A stretch of 44,167 nucleotides of DNA from the NCBI RefSeq assembly GCF_000576305.1, contig NZ_BAVZ01000024.1, forward strand, positions 1 through 44,167, given 5' to 3'. The stretch is from Paenibacillus pini JCM 16418 (GTDB lineage: Bacteria > Bacillota > Bacilli > Paenibacillales > Paenibacillaceae). The translations under genes and the position numbers were made by a program. Shown here one piece after another: positions 15,371 through 24,494 of the stretch; within the stretch, counting starts at the first letter, position 1; the number at the start of each line of letters is the position of its first letter. The notes under the pieces are model-generated. The model was not told the origin of the DNA and did not search any database. It was given only the letters and a program-made list of their open reading frames with translations.

Positions 15371-15712
15371 GATCAAACATATAAAAATGGCAATGTTATA
15401 AACGAGTACGATATTTGTTTCATGTATGACAAAGATTACAAACTTGTCACTAACTTACTGCGACTATTGTAACAAAGGATTCTTACTTTGGCAATTGTTT
15501 CTATCACGATTATCTATAAAATCCGCTTTTTCTTATAATATGTAGCTATTTTATAGAGATTTTTATATGAAAAGTTGTTTATTTGTTGTGAGGGTGGGTA
15601 AAAAATTAGTATAGAAAAAAATAAAAATTAAATTTTAAAAAAAAAAAGTAAACCTTTTTGCACTTTAAACCGTCTTATAAGTAATTAAGAATTAAATGAG
15701 TTCTTCAATAAC
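15371..15712. other. AT-rich spacer between the two hydrolase units
   Basis: I see no gene. The stretch includes a long A-rich tract (about 15600-15655). A 15-base block, ATTACAAACTTGTCA at 15435-15449, recurs with one change upstream of copy 2 (16519-16533) and may be part of the promoter region. Confidence 0.5.
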
Positions 15713-15755
15713 AAAAAACCCACGAGCTGACTTCGGCAAAAGTCTGCAGGTGGGC
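15713..15755 (-). terminator. Terminator of the second NlpC/P60 gene
   Basis: On the minus strand CCCAC pairs with GTGGG and GACTT with AAGTC around ttgccg, followed by six T. Confidence 0.92.
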
Positions 15756-15791
15756 AATGATGAATATTAAGATATATAGTTTATAGCGGAT

Positions 15792-16259
15792 TTAATTGTA
15801 AGTAGCAGCTTTAAATTTAGACGTGCTCATAACTCGTTTGGCGCCAACGTAGCGTTTGGCAAAATAGTTCTGACTAAGCGGACTGACCATAACTCCATGG
15901 GAAGAGGAGGCATGTGCGAATTTCCCGTTACCAACGTAGACACCTACATGGGAAACTCCTTTTCCTGTCGTGTTAAAGAAGACAAGATCTCCCGATCTTA
16001 AGTTACTTTTAGATACAGATGTTCCGGTTTTGTATTGTGCAGCGGCTTGACGCGGTAAATTTAGACCAAGTTTAACGAATACATATTTAGTAAAACCAGA
16101 ACAGTCGAACCCTTTTGTTGTGGTTCCGCCAGTTTTATATGAAACTCCAATGGTGTTTTTAACGACTTTATTCAATGATGAGTCCGCGAATACGCTTCCT
16201 GTTCCCATAGAGAACATAAGTGTAAGTCCTAGCGCTGCGGCTATAAATTGCTTTTTCAA
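15792..16259 (-). CDS. Secreted NlpC/P60 cell-wall hydrolase, copy 2
   Basis: Paralogue of the gene at 14730, 155 residues long, with the same signal-peptide pattern (VFA-D) and the same active-site positions: Cys53, His104 and His116. The cores are about two-thirds identical by eye. It lacks the acidic tail of copy 1 and is more basic (many Lys), which may alter wall binding. The start is TTG at 16259, behind GGAAGGGG within the edge of its own c-di-AMP riboswitch. The whole unit (promoter block, riboswitch, gene, terminator) seems to have been duplicated. Confidence 0.94.
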   Translation of the reverse strand: MKKQFIAAALGLTLMFSMGTGSVFADSSLNKVVKNTIGVSYKTGGTTTKGFDCSGFTKYVFVKLGLNLPRQAAAQYKTGTSVSKSNLRSGDLVFFNTTGKGVSHVGVYVGNGKFAHASSSHGVMVSPLSQNYFAKRYVGAKRVMSTSKFKAATYN

Positions 16260-16267
16260 AAAGATAT

Positions 16268-16408
16268 ACCCCTTCCAACGCCTGCGAGGTTAGCTTAAGG
16301 ATTCGGTTGAAGGTTCCCTATGATCTCTTATACATAAATGAGATCAATTCACCCGTAGTGGATCCCCCGCTTCCTGGTGCCAAGGAATTTGGCCCTGATC
16401 TAGCACCT
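16268..16408 (-). ncRNA. c-di-AMP riboswitch (ydaO/yuaA type), copy 2
   Basis: Same conserved blocks as copy 1 on the minus strand: CGGGGGATCCA, GGGTGAATTGATC, AGGGAACCTTCAACCGAATCC and AGCTAACCTCGCAGGC. The variable loop between the second and third blocks differs, and the 5' hairpin is GGTGC/GCACC. As in copy 1, the hydrolase RBS abuts the aptamer's 3' end. Confidence 0.93.
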
Positions 16409-16604
16409 GAAGTACGACAGTGTGACGGTAGACATTTTCATATGTGTTCATATACATCGATTTCATAAGTAAGGTTCTTAACAGTAAAATGTTGAATGGT
16501 TACAGTACAGTATTAAATATTACAAAGTTGTCATTAAGATTACGCTTGAATTAGTTTAACAGAGGTAGTAACCTTTTGGCAAATTGTAATGTCATGGTAA
16601 ACGC
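16409..16604. other. Region upstream of the copy 2 riboswitch
   Basis: No gene is visible. It must hold the promoter of the minus-strand copy 2 transcript. The block ATTACAAAGTTGTCA (16519-16533) is shared, with one difference, with the upstream region of copy 1. Confidence 0.45.
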
Positions 16605-16650
16605 GAAGAACCCCGCCACTTTTCATTTCGAAAAGGTCGGGGTCTTCTTC
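16605..16650 (-). terminator. Likely terminator after the membrane protein gene
   Basis: GAAGA-CCCCG pairs with CGGGG-TCTTC, with an inner CTTTT/AAAAG stem. The U-tracts on both sides are weak (TTCTTC), so termination may be partial. Confidence 0.6.
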
Positions 16651-16713
16651 TATCAAGCAGTTAAAGTGATGACAAATTCGTAACCTATTGAATTTACTTC
16701 CTTATTTTATCAA

Positions 16714-17534
16714 TTATTTTTCTGATTTGTGGTGCCACAGGCTGAATTGTGAAGTGGTATTCCATAGCTTAAAGATGCAGGTTACGAAATGATACGCTTG
16801 TTGTAGGATGAGTCCGATTATTCCAGCCCATACCAAAGATATTCCTGTCGATAACCCGAACACGAGCAAATTTATCATTCCAAGCAGATCGAAATGCCAA
16901 TGATGGGTAAGGAATTGCATATGCCAATCCATAAAGAGGAGACCATACCCGAGCCACTGATCTTGCCAAACTGCATATATAGAAGCAATTGATGAACAAT
17001 ATAGCCATATAATAGCCATGCCACTACATAAGGGACACCGTTTAGAAACAGCAATTGAGACTGGAGTCCGCTGATTAATACATGATATAGACGAGGCAGT
17101 AGCCAATAAGCTGGTGCCGCGAGTAGAATCCACTCGACGATATGAAAGATGAAGATGGATTTACCGTACCGTCGCATACCTTGGAAGAAGAAGAGGCCTC
17201 TTAGACCCTTATACTCTTGCTGAAGTCCATATAGAATACCCGCTTGAATAAATGGAGTTAGTAACATGCGGAATACGCCAATGCCAAGCAGAATCCATAA
17301 GTAGGCATGAACGGTGCTATTTTCACTCAAACCCATTTGCGCTTCAATATAGTATAGAGCCTGACTAAGCTGATTTGGAGGTGGGTCTGGATACCGCATT
17401 AATAAAGGCACTACAGCAGATTCAACCAGGCGGTACAGAAAATAACCCCATAAAAGCTGATATAAAAATAAAATAATGATGACGTAAAATTGATCCTTTA
17501 CACTTTTCCAGCCATTGGCGATATAGGTCCTCAC
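16714..17534 (-). CDS. Multi-pass membrane protein (frameshifted)
   Basis: A protein of unknown function with about six hydrophobic segments, aromatic-rich and without recognisable motifs. The first 190 or so residues run from the ATG at 17534 to about 16968. Adding one base near 16962-16967 (TTGCCAAA on the + strand) joins it to a second hydrophobic frame ending at 16714, giving 273 residues. As given, the first frame would run on to 16875 with an implausible tail. It starts 11 bases after the M1 peptidase stop, so the two are very likely one operon and may work together. Confidence 0.75.
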
Positions 17535-17545
17535 CAGCTCTCACC

Positions 17546-19533
17546 TCACCAGGACAGACTTCCAAGCAGAGTCTCAATCAGCTTGGTGATGCTTTCATTC
17601 CAGCGAAATAGTACGTCCTTGTCCATATCCGCTTTTAAATAGTTGTTCATATGCTTATTATCTAGCACGATGTTGTAGGATGGATCGACCATGGCCCATG
17701 CGAGAGGCGAGGTATATTGAAGCTTAAATACGGCACTCTTACCACTGCCATCCCATATTTTCTTGAGTTTGTGTCCGTCTTTAAAAGTAAAAAGAATCGG
17801 TATTTTGTCATAATTCCCACCGTTTTTGGATATGGTGATAGCTGATTCGAATAAGGGATTTGAGCCACTCTTTTTCTTCTGAACCGTAATTTGATCTACT
17901 GCAAAATCAGCCATTTGTTCGCCGTACACATATTGATCAAAGTAGCTTTTCCACGACTTACCTGTAGCCTGTTCTACGATTTTCTGAAAATCACTTGTGG
18001 TCGGATGACCAAAGCGGTACTTGCCGGTATAACGAGCCATAATTTTGTTCATTGTTGATTTCCCAACCGATTGTTCAATCGTTTTGAGGACCATTTTTCC
18101 GCGATAGTAGACATTGAGGGCATATTGATTCGGTAAAGTGTATTTCCAAGCATCTTGGGTGAGTGGTGCTGGTGTTGAGATGAGGGTTGATTGTACAGGT
18201 AGGCTCGGAATGACTCCATATTCTTGTTCCATCAGTTTATCTTCCGCATAGGAGGTGAAACCTTCATCCAACCAAGCCTCTTCAAATTCATTGCTTGCAA
18301 GCATTCCGTAGAAATATTGATGACCAATTTCGTGAATGACGGTGCGTTCCAGATCATAGCCTGGTGACTCGTCTTTAGCGCCAAAGGCGGTAACTAGGGT
18401 TGGATACTCCATGCCACCAGCACCATTCCCGGCCTCAGGAGGCACAACAATGGATAGGGTTGAGTAAGGGTAAGTGCCGTACCATCTACTAAAATATTTC
18501 AGAGCGGCTTTTGCAGCATAGAAGTACCGCTCCTTTAAATCTTTATGTGCTGGATCTAGGTAGAGCTTGATCCGAACGCCTGGCACCTCCGCCGATGAGA
18601 AGGGCTCTTCGGCTACGATAAAGTCGGGTGAGGCCGACCAAGCAAAATCATGAACATCATCTGCATAGAACTGATAAACTTTCTCCCCATTCTTGTTCTG
18701 TGCGGGCTGAACGGGGAATCCTGTTGCCGCAACTGTGTAATTTTTGGGGACATGAATGCGTACGCTATAGATACCGAAGTCGGCATAGAATTCTGAGTTA
18801 CCATGATATTGATGGAGATTCCAGCCTTCGGTGCTGCGTCCACGGGTATTAGCAGGTTCATAGACACTGATTTTAGGAAACCATTGGCCTGCCATAACGA
18901 AATTGCCAGCGGTCCCCATGCGAGCGAATATTTTAGGAAGCTGAACTTCATACTGCATGCTGAGGGTAATGCTCTCGCCTCCTTTGACGGGCCTAGGCAA
19001 GCGCACCTTCATTAAGGTCTTGTCCTTGATATTGCCATCATCGGGTTGAACATATTCAAGCCGGTTCATTAGCGAAAGACCATTTTCTGTTTTCATTCCT
19101 TTTAGGGTCATGGATCCATAGCCGTTACTCGGCATGCTGTCATTACGTAGTTTGCCGCCGGATTCTTTCATAAATGTTGTTTCCATAGATGCAAAGGCAT
19201 TCGGATACAGATGAAAGTAGAGCTCGTTCACTGTTTTTTACCGGGATGGGTCCAGGTCAGAGTCTGAGTTGCTTGGATAACGCGTTTGGTCGGATCGAGC
19301 TTCGCATCAATGTGGTATTCTACGATCCGTTTGCTAAGGATTTCTGCTGTCGGCTCTTGGACGCTTTCTTGTTGCTCGGGAACTGAAGCGGATGCGGGAA
19401 GCTTGGCCTTTTCCGGCGCAAAGGTAGAATGGAAATCTGCTGAAGGGTTGAAGAAGAGCCACCATGCTCCTGCAATAAGGAGACATAGAGCCAGTACAAA
19501 AGAAAAAATGATTTTGGCACGAGCTGGAGCCAT
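17546..19533 (-). CDS. Membrane-anchored M1-family metallopeptidase (frameshifted)
   Basis: Probable zinc aminopeptidase of the gluzincin M1 family on the outside of the membrane. Repaired length is 662 residues from the ATG at 19533 (behind GGGAGG). There is one N-terminal transmembrane helix (about residues 8-28), a linker, a beta-rich domain, GAGGMEYP (counterpart of the GAMEN exopeptidase motif) and HEIGH (401-405) with Glu424 in AWLDEGF. The frame breaks at 19232-19237: a run of six A should be seven, giving PGKKTVNELYFHLYPNAF. Without this repair, the anchor and enzyme are separate frames. It is transcribed ahead of the membrane protein gene. Confidence 0.92.
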
Positions 19534-19720
19534 ATACGAAAACCTCCCGTTGACAAGCATCTAAAGCATGTATATGTTGGCTTTCCTGCGATTATTAGTT
19601 AAAATAAAATTTATATAGACTAGCTTATGAGAAACGCCTAATGTCCCCAAGAAAAGGTTGTTAGTGTGTAAGGTATAAGCGTATGTTATGTGTAGGATGA
19701 AGTCGTATTACCAGCAGATG

Positions 19721-19745
19721 AAATGCCAGGGTTGGCATTTTGTTT
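19721..19745 (+). terminator. Terminator-like hairpin in the ywhD leader
   Basis: AAATGCCA (19721-19728) pairs with TGGCATTT (19733-19740), followed by TGTTT. It is only 20 bases before the ywhD start and no + strand gene precedes it, so it could be an attenuator or simply a leader hairpin. Confidence 0.5.
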
Positions 19746-19765
19746 CCAAATAGGAGGGCTACGAG

Positions 19766-20284
19766 ATGGAGAACAATGAAAAACCGGTGGGCAAGAAACA
19801 GATTGCCCTTAATATTGTCAGTGGTAAGAGCAAGCACAAGATGGGATTTGGAGCAGGTTCCATTGAACTGAATAATGTTTCACCTGTGATTATTGACCGG
19901 GGAGAGGCGATCCTTGATATTGGTGCTATGCACGGGAAGAGTAAGGCAGAGCGCCGTATGCGCTTCTCAGCAAATCGCGAAGACGTGCCGAATGGTCGTC
20001 AGGTTTGGATCGTCTGGATCGCTGTAGAACGTACAGAAGAAGGACAATGTTATGCTGGAGCTACAGCTTGTGAAATGTGGATTGATGAAGAAGAGCGCCG
20101 CGGATGGAAAATCCTTGCGGACCATGTGAATAAACTGGATGCAGCGCTGAAACGCAAAGTCATCCTCGATGAGCTTGGTTTAGAAGAGAAGCGTCTGTTG
20201 AAGGAATTATTGATTTCACATAATGAAGAATGGTGGAATAATTCACCTGACGAACTCAAGAACGCGCTCAATGTAACGGAGTAG
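19766..20284 (+). CDS. ywhD: YwhD family protein
   Basis: A 172-residue soluble protein matching the YwhD family of Bacilli, whose function is unknown to me. The N-terminal half has many short strands (NIVSGKSKHKMGFGAGSIELNNVSPVIID) and the C-terminal part is helical and charged. ATG at 19766 follows GGAGGG. In B. subtilis ywhD also lies near pbpG and speE-speB, as here, which supports the assignment. A strong terminator follows at 20332-20369, shared with the convergent mpg gene. Confidence 0.87.
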   Translation: MENNEKPVGKKQIALNIVSGKSKHKMGFGAGSIELNNVSPVIIDRGEAILDIGAMHGKSKAERRMRFSANREDVPNGRQVWIVWIAVERTEEGQCYAGATACEMWIDEEERRGWKILADHVNKLDAALKRKVILDELGLEEKRLLKELLISHNEEWWNNSPDELKNALNVTE

Positions 20285-20331
20285 ATGAGTAGAAGCGAAG
20301 AAGGTGGAGCGGGAATTCGATCCACAAAGAT

Positions 20332-20369
20332 AAAAAGACGGATAGCCAACAGGGCCATCCGTCTTTTTT
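20332..20369 (+). terminator. Bidirectional terminator between ywhD and mpg
   Basis: AAAAAGACGGAT (20332-20343) pairs with ATCCGTCTTTTT, with inner GCC/GGC pairs and T and A runs on the two sides. Confidence 0.95.
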
Positions 20370-20396
20370 ATTTATCTAGCAGCTATTGCCTGCCAA

Positions 20397-21052
20397 TCAT
20401 CGAACTGGCTGAGCATTTTTATCGCGAATCGAAACGTAAGGATGATCTGCAATATAGAATCGCCAAGGTTTGTTGGCATATTCAGCTGCGTAATCAATAT
20501 TGACACGAGGAGCTTGTAATAACGAATCGGAGAATACCTCGCCTTCCTCGAGCCGTAGCGGGCTACCCGCGTGATTTAGAGGACAGCCATTCAGGCTTTT
20601 ATCAATCCGTAAAGCGCGGCATAGCTTGCCCGGTCCATTGCTCAGGTTTGCTGCCTTACCGGACACCTTGCCTCGATATTTCCACATTAGCTGCTCGTCC
20701 CGCTTACTTAATGGCTCCACGGCTCGGATGAGTACTGCTTGTGGATCGTCTGCATCACCGACGACTACATTTACACAATGATACATTCCATAGATGAGAT
20801 ACACATAAGCAATGCCACCGGGGGCGAACATATTCTCTGTCCGTGCCGTTCGCCGATTGTTATAAGCATGACTACCCTTATCCTCTGCTCCACCATAGCT
20901 TTCAGTTTCAACAATACGGCAGTGAATATCACCATCTTCTGTAGAACGTACCAGTGTCTGGCCAAGCAGTAGGGGCGCAGCTCAAGCGCTGTTAAGCGAA
21001 ACAGATCAGGATGGAGAAGGGGCTTGCCATGATGTTGATCGGGGTAGTCCAT
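20397..21052 (-). CDS. mpg: 3-methyladenine DNA glycosylase, AAG family (frameshifted)
   Basis: Excises alkylated and deaminated purines from DNA, beginning base excision repair. The ATG at 21052 (behind GAGGTG) opens the frame for about 25 residues (LLHPDLFRLTALEL), then the frame is lost. Adding one C to the four-C run at 20975-20978 restores GQTLVRS-EDG, the catalytic-region IVETESYGG, NRRTARTENMFAPGG and AYVYLIYGMYHCVNVV, for 218 residues in all. The family is usually about 195-220 residues. Without repair only the part after about 20831 is open in frame. Confidence 0.93.
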
Positions 21053-21207
21053 TCAATCACCTCTTATTGTTCATTAGCGATTAGGGGTACTTTTCTTTTT
21101 CTTCTTCTATATATAGATACCCTTTCTTTCCATAGATGGAGACTACAATCGATTTTTTATTTGCTCGGACTTTACCTTATTTAAAATGTAGCACATATAT
21201 CTCACGC

Positions 21208-21238
21208 AAAAAAAGAAGGGCGAATATATCACCCCTCT
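21208..21238 (-). terminator. pbpG terminator
   Basis: On the minus strand AGGGGTGA pairs with TCGCCCTT (two G-T pairs), followed by seven T. It lies just after the pbpG stop codon. Confidence 0.85.
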
Positions 21239-21253
21239 TGATTGATTATCCAT

Positions 21254-23308
21254 TTAATCTGTAATCCATCGTTTGAAATCTGACCACCATCCGCGCTTAT
21301 CCTCTGTATTTCCACTTGGTGTAGCAGGATCTTTCAAATCAGCACCATGGATTGTGCAATATTCTGTCGGTTCAGTGCCTTGAATAAATACTTCTAACTT
21401 CTTTTCCGGACAGTTTGCGGTAGCAAGCTTTCCAGTTTGTTGATCAATATAGACACTCACAACGCCACTAGGAATCGTAAAAATTTTCGGTGGGACGTTC
21501 GAGAGGGCATTCTCAGTATATTGTGCAAAAATAGGTGCGGCTCTATGTCCATCCGTTGTGGTGATTTCACGTCCCTTGTCATAGCCCACCCAAACGGCAG
21601 TAGCGAGCTCTGGCGTGAAGCCCACGAGCCAAGCGTCGGTATTGGTCGTACCTGTTTTGCCAGCGACAGGACGCTTCATCAGTGAGGAGACACGGTTTCC
21701 TGTACCGCCCGTTTCGAATACGCTCTCCATCAGATGAGTCAACACATAGGCAGCCGCTGGATCTACCACCTGTTCCTCTGACTCCTGCTCCGCCTGAAAG
21801 ATGTTCCCTCCGGCTGCATCTGTAATTTTCAGTACAGCTAGAGGCTGCATTCGCTTGCCTCCGTTTCCGATAACGGAGAATGCAGAAGCCATCTCAAATG
21901 GGCTGATCGGTGAGGTGCCTAGTGCAAGGGACGGAACAGACTGTAGCGGGCTGACAATTCCCAACTTCCTAGCCATATCAATGACCTTATCGGCTCCCAC
22001 TTTCATAAGCGTATTGACCGCATAAATGTTATCTGAGGCAGCAATGGCCTCTTGCATATTGATTTCACCGAGGTATTTCTCACCAAAGTTACTGGGCTGA
22101 TAAGTCTTACGGTTATTGTCATAGTGAAATAATGTCGGTTCACTGTTAAACGTGCTAAGCCCCGTCATAGCTTTGGTAGAGAGAGCGGTCAGATACATAA
22201 TGGGCTTGAAGGACGAGCCAGGCTGACGTGTTTTGGCAAGTGTATGATTGTATTGATTTACTTGATAATTCTTGCCGCCAACCATCGCCTTAATGTAACC
22301 CGTGCGCGGATCCATAGATATGAGTGCAGTGTCTAGATCACTCGTAGGGTCCATGCCTTTGGCAACAGCGTCCTCAGCAGCTTGCTGGGCATGAGAATCC
22401 AGCGTGGTATAAATGTTTAAGCCACCATGATCGAGCTGATCCTCGCTGATACCAAGCTGGTTCGTTACTAAATTTCTTATATAGTCACGGAAATAGGGAG
22501 CATTCACCGTCACTTTTGACTCACTCTGTAATTTGAAGTTTAATGCCTTATCGGCAGCCTCCCGAGCTTCAGTCTGAGTGATGTCTCCAACTTCGGCCAT
22601 GGAGGACAATACAATTTGCTGTCTACTCTTGGCATTATCCATATGATTAAAGGGTGAATAATAAGTTGGCCCCTTAGGGATACCGGCGAGCAAAGCGCTC
22701 TCTGCTAAATCCAGTTGTTTCGCTGATTTACCAAAATACATTTGCGAAGCAGCTTCAATGCCATAGGCACCGTGACCATAATAAATCTCGTTTAGATACA
22801 TTTGCAAAATATCATGTTTACTGTACTTCATCTCTAGCTGAGCAGTATACATGGCTTCTTTTAATTTACGGGACCATGTTTTCTCATGGGATAGATACAA
22901 GTTACGGGCAAGCTGCTGTGTCAATGTACTAGCCCCCTGTGAACGGTCCATGTGCTCCAAGTTCACTAGAAGTGCTCGTCCCATCCCCCATATATCAAAA
23001 CCGATATGGTCATAAAATTTACGGTCTTCAACGGCGAGGGTAGCCTCGATGAGCTGGGGTGAGATTTGATCTAGAGGCACAGGCTCATAGCTGCGGCCGC
23101 TGGCTGAGAAGGAAGCAATAATATTTCCTTGGCTATCTAGGAGCCGTGAATTGCGGTCTGTGTCTGCGACAGGAAGGTTAGTTTGATATAAATATCCGAG
23201 CAGAGCGGCGATTGCGAGCAGGGAGAAGACGAACATGCCGAGCATGAACTTAAATATAGCGAGAAAATGTCTTTTTCGCTTGGGCTGTCTATCGGGTGTG
23301 TTTGGCAT
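21254..23308 (-). CDS. pbpG: Class A penicillin-binding protein, PbpG (PBP2d) type
   Basis: Bifunctional peptidoglycan synthase. The 684-residue protein has a cytoplasmic basic tail, one transmembrane helix (about 15-42), a GT51 glycosyltransferase domain with catalytic Glu94 (EDRKFYDH) and QGASTLTQQLARNLYLS, and a transpeptidase domain with S365-S-F-K368, S425-D-N427 and K551-T-G553. Start is ATG at 23308 behind AAAGGGG. In B. subtilis the gene at this place (pbpG) is forespore-expressed; a TGAATA upstream on the minus strand recalls a sigma-G -35, but no good -10 follows. It is divergent from speE. Confidence 0.93.
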   Translation of the reverse strand: MPNTPDRQPKRKRHFLAIFKFMLGMFVFSLLAIAALLGYLYQTNLPVADTDRNSRLLDSQGNIIASFSASGRSYEPVPLDQISPQLIEATLAVEDRKFYDHIGFDIWGMGRALLVNLEHMDRSQGASTLTQQLARNLYLSHEKTWSRKLKEAMYTAQLEMKYSKHDILQMYLNEIYYGHGAYGIEAASQMYFGKSAKQLDLAESALLAGIPKGPTYYSPFNHMDNAKSRQQIVLSSMAEVGDITQTEAREAADKALNFKLQSESKVTVNAPYFRDYIRNLVTNQLGISEDQLDHGGLNIYTTLDSHAQQAAEDAVAKGMDPTSDLDTALISMDPRTGYIKAMVGGKNYQVNQYNHTLAKTRQPGSSFKPIMYLTALSTKAMTGLSTFNSEPTLFHYDNNRKTYQPSNFGEKYLGEINMQEAIAASDNIYAVNTLMKVGADKVIDMARKLGIVSPLQSVPSLALGTSPISPFEMASAFSVIGNGGKRMQPLAVLKITDAAGGNIFQAEQESEEQVVDPAAAYVLTHLMESVFETGGTGNRVSSLMKRPVAGKTGTTNTDAWLVGFTPELATAVWVGYDKGREITTTDGHRAAPIFAQYTENALSNVPPKIFTIPSGVVSVYIDQQTGKLATANCPEKKLEVFIQGTEPTEYCTIHGADLKDPATPSGNTEDKRGWWSDFKRWITD

Positions 23309-23655
23309 GGCGCCAGCCCCTTTCAGGTGGGTTTACCTACCATTATAGGAAAGCTGGCGGTTAGATATTCACGAGCGTCAAATTCAATGTCGATAAAGCG
23401 CATATAAAGTGATTTTTGCAGAACAAAAAAGGCCATAAATGCTGTTAAAAGTGATGCTTTACAGTCATTTCTCCTATCGCGTATAATGCATAAGATGTGT
23501 TTATATATCCATAGTTTGGTACAATAAAGAGCATGTGGGACTTGGACTAATTCTAGGCCATTACCTTCAAGTTCATGCAATATCTTAAAGTCGGATATGA
23601 CATCATGATGGGAACGAACAGGCACACATATTCTAGCGGAAAGAAGGTTATACAA
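23309..23655. other. Divergent intergenic region between pbpG and speE
   Basis: It contains a good speE promoter (23458-23487) and an AT-rich stretch that must hold the pbpG promoter. The frame upstream of speE stays open to 23575, but that extension has no RBS and is not conserved in the family. Confidence 0.6.
23458..23487 (+). promoter_or_regulatory. speE promoter
   Basis: TTTACA (23458-23463), an 18-bp spacer and TATAAT (23482-23487). A second extended -10 (TTTGGTACAAT) follows about 30 bases on. Confidence 0.7.
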
Positions 23656-24482
23656 ATGGAATTGTGGTTTACGGAGAAACAGACACCCGCTTTCGGGATT
23701 ACTGCTAAAATTAAACAGACGTATGTCAGTGAAAAAACTGACTTTCAGGATTTGGCGATGGTCGAAACTGAAGAGTTCGGTAATATGCTTTTGCTTGATG
23801 GGATGGTAATGACAACCGTGAAGGACGAATTTGTCTATCATGAAATGGTTGCACACCCTGCTCTAAACACGCATCCAAATCCGAAGCACGTGCTAGTCGT
23901 TGGTGGCGGCGACGGTGGCGTTATTCGCGAAATTATTAAACATCCGGAAGTTGAAAAGGCAGTTCTTGTCGATATTGATGGTAAAGTTATCGAATATTCT
24001 AAGAAATACCTGCCTTCCATTGCGGGTAAACTGGATGATCCTAAAGTAGAAGTTATCGTGAACGACGGATTCATGCACATTCACGAGCATAAAAATGAGT
24101 ATGATGTCATCATGGTTGATTCCACAGAGCCAGTGGGTCCAGCAGCTCCATTATTTGAACGTGGTTTCTATCAAGGAATCTACGAAGCACTTAAAGAAGA
24201 TGGTATTTTCGTCGCACAAACGGACAACCCATGGTTCAAGCTGATCTCATCCAAAAGGTTAACGCAGATGTGAAGGAAATCTTCCCAATCGTACGTGTAT
24301 ACGCAGCGAATATTCCTACGTATCCGAGTGGTCTATGGACATTCACAATGGGCAGTAAGAAATACGATCCGCTTGAAGTCGATGAGACGAAGATTCCAGA
24401 AATGGAAACGAAGTATTACACGCCTCGCCTGCACAAGGCTGCATTCGTATTGCCTAAATTTGTAGAAGATTTGACTAAATAG
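23656..24482 (+). CDS. speE: Spermidine synthase (frameshifted)
   Basis: Transfers an aminopropyl group from decarboxylated S-adenosylmethionine to putrescine. The repaired protein has 275 residues from the ATG at 23656 (AGAAGG before it), the normal bacterial length. It shows the Rossmann motif VLVVGGGDGGVIREI, the VDIDGKVIE strand and the catalytic-region MVDSTEPVGPA. The frame breaks at about 24237-24240: one extra A turns FKLISS into FKADLIQKVN and joins the second half. It is followed by speB after 12 bases, so the two form an operon, as in B. subtilis. Confidence 0.96.
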
Positions 24483-24494
24483 GGGGACTGGAAC

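Noticed and set aside
15600..15655. A-rich tract as a repeat or origin element
   Set aside because: Simple low complexity without repeated units; no boxes or iterons.
20397..20503. Possible coding on the + strand after ywhD
   Set aside because: It runs antisense to mpg, lacks an RBS and crosses the bidirectional terminator.
23369..23375. Sigma-G promoter for pbpG
   Set aside because: TGAATA is present on the minus strand but the -10 at the proper distance does not match CATAVTA.
23575..23655. Longer N-terminus for spermidine synthase
   Set aside because: The 27 extra codons have no RBS and do not resemble the family; ATG at 23656 has a good RBS and the usual start.
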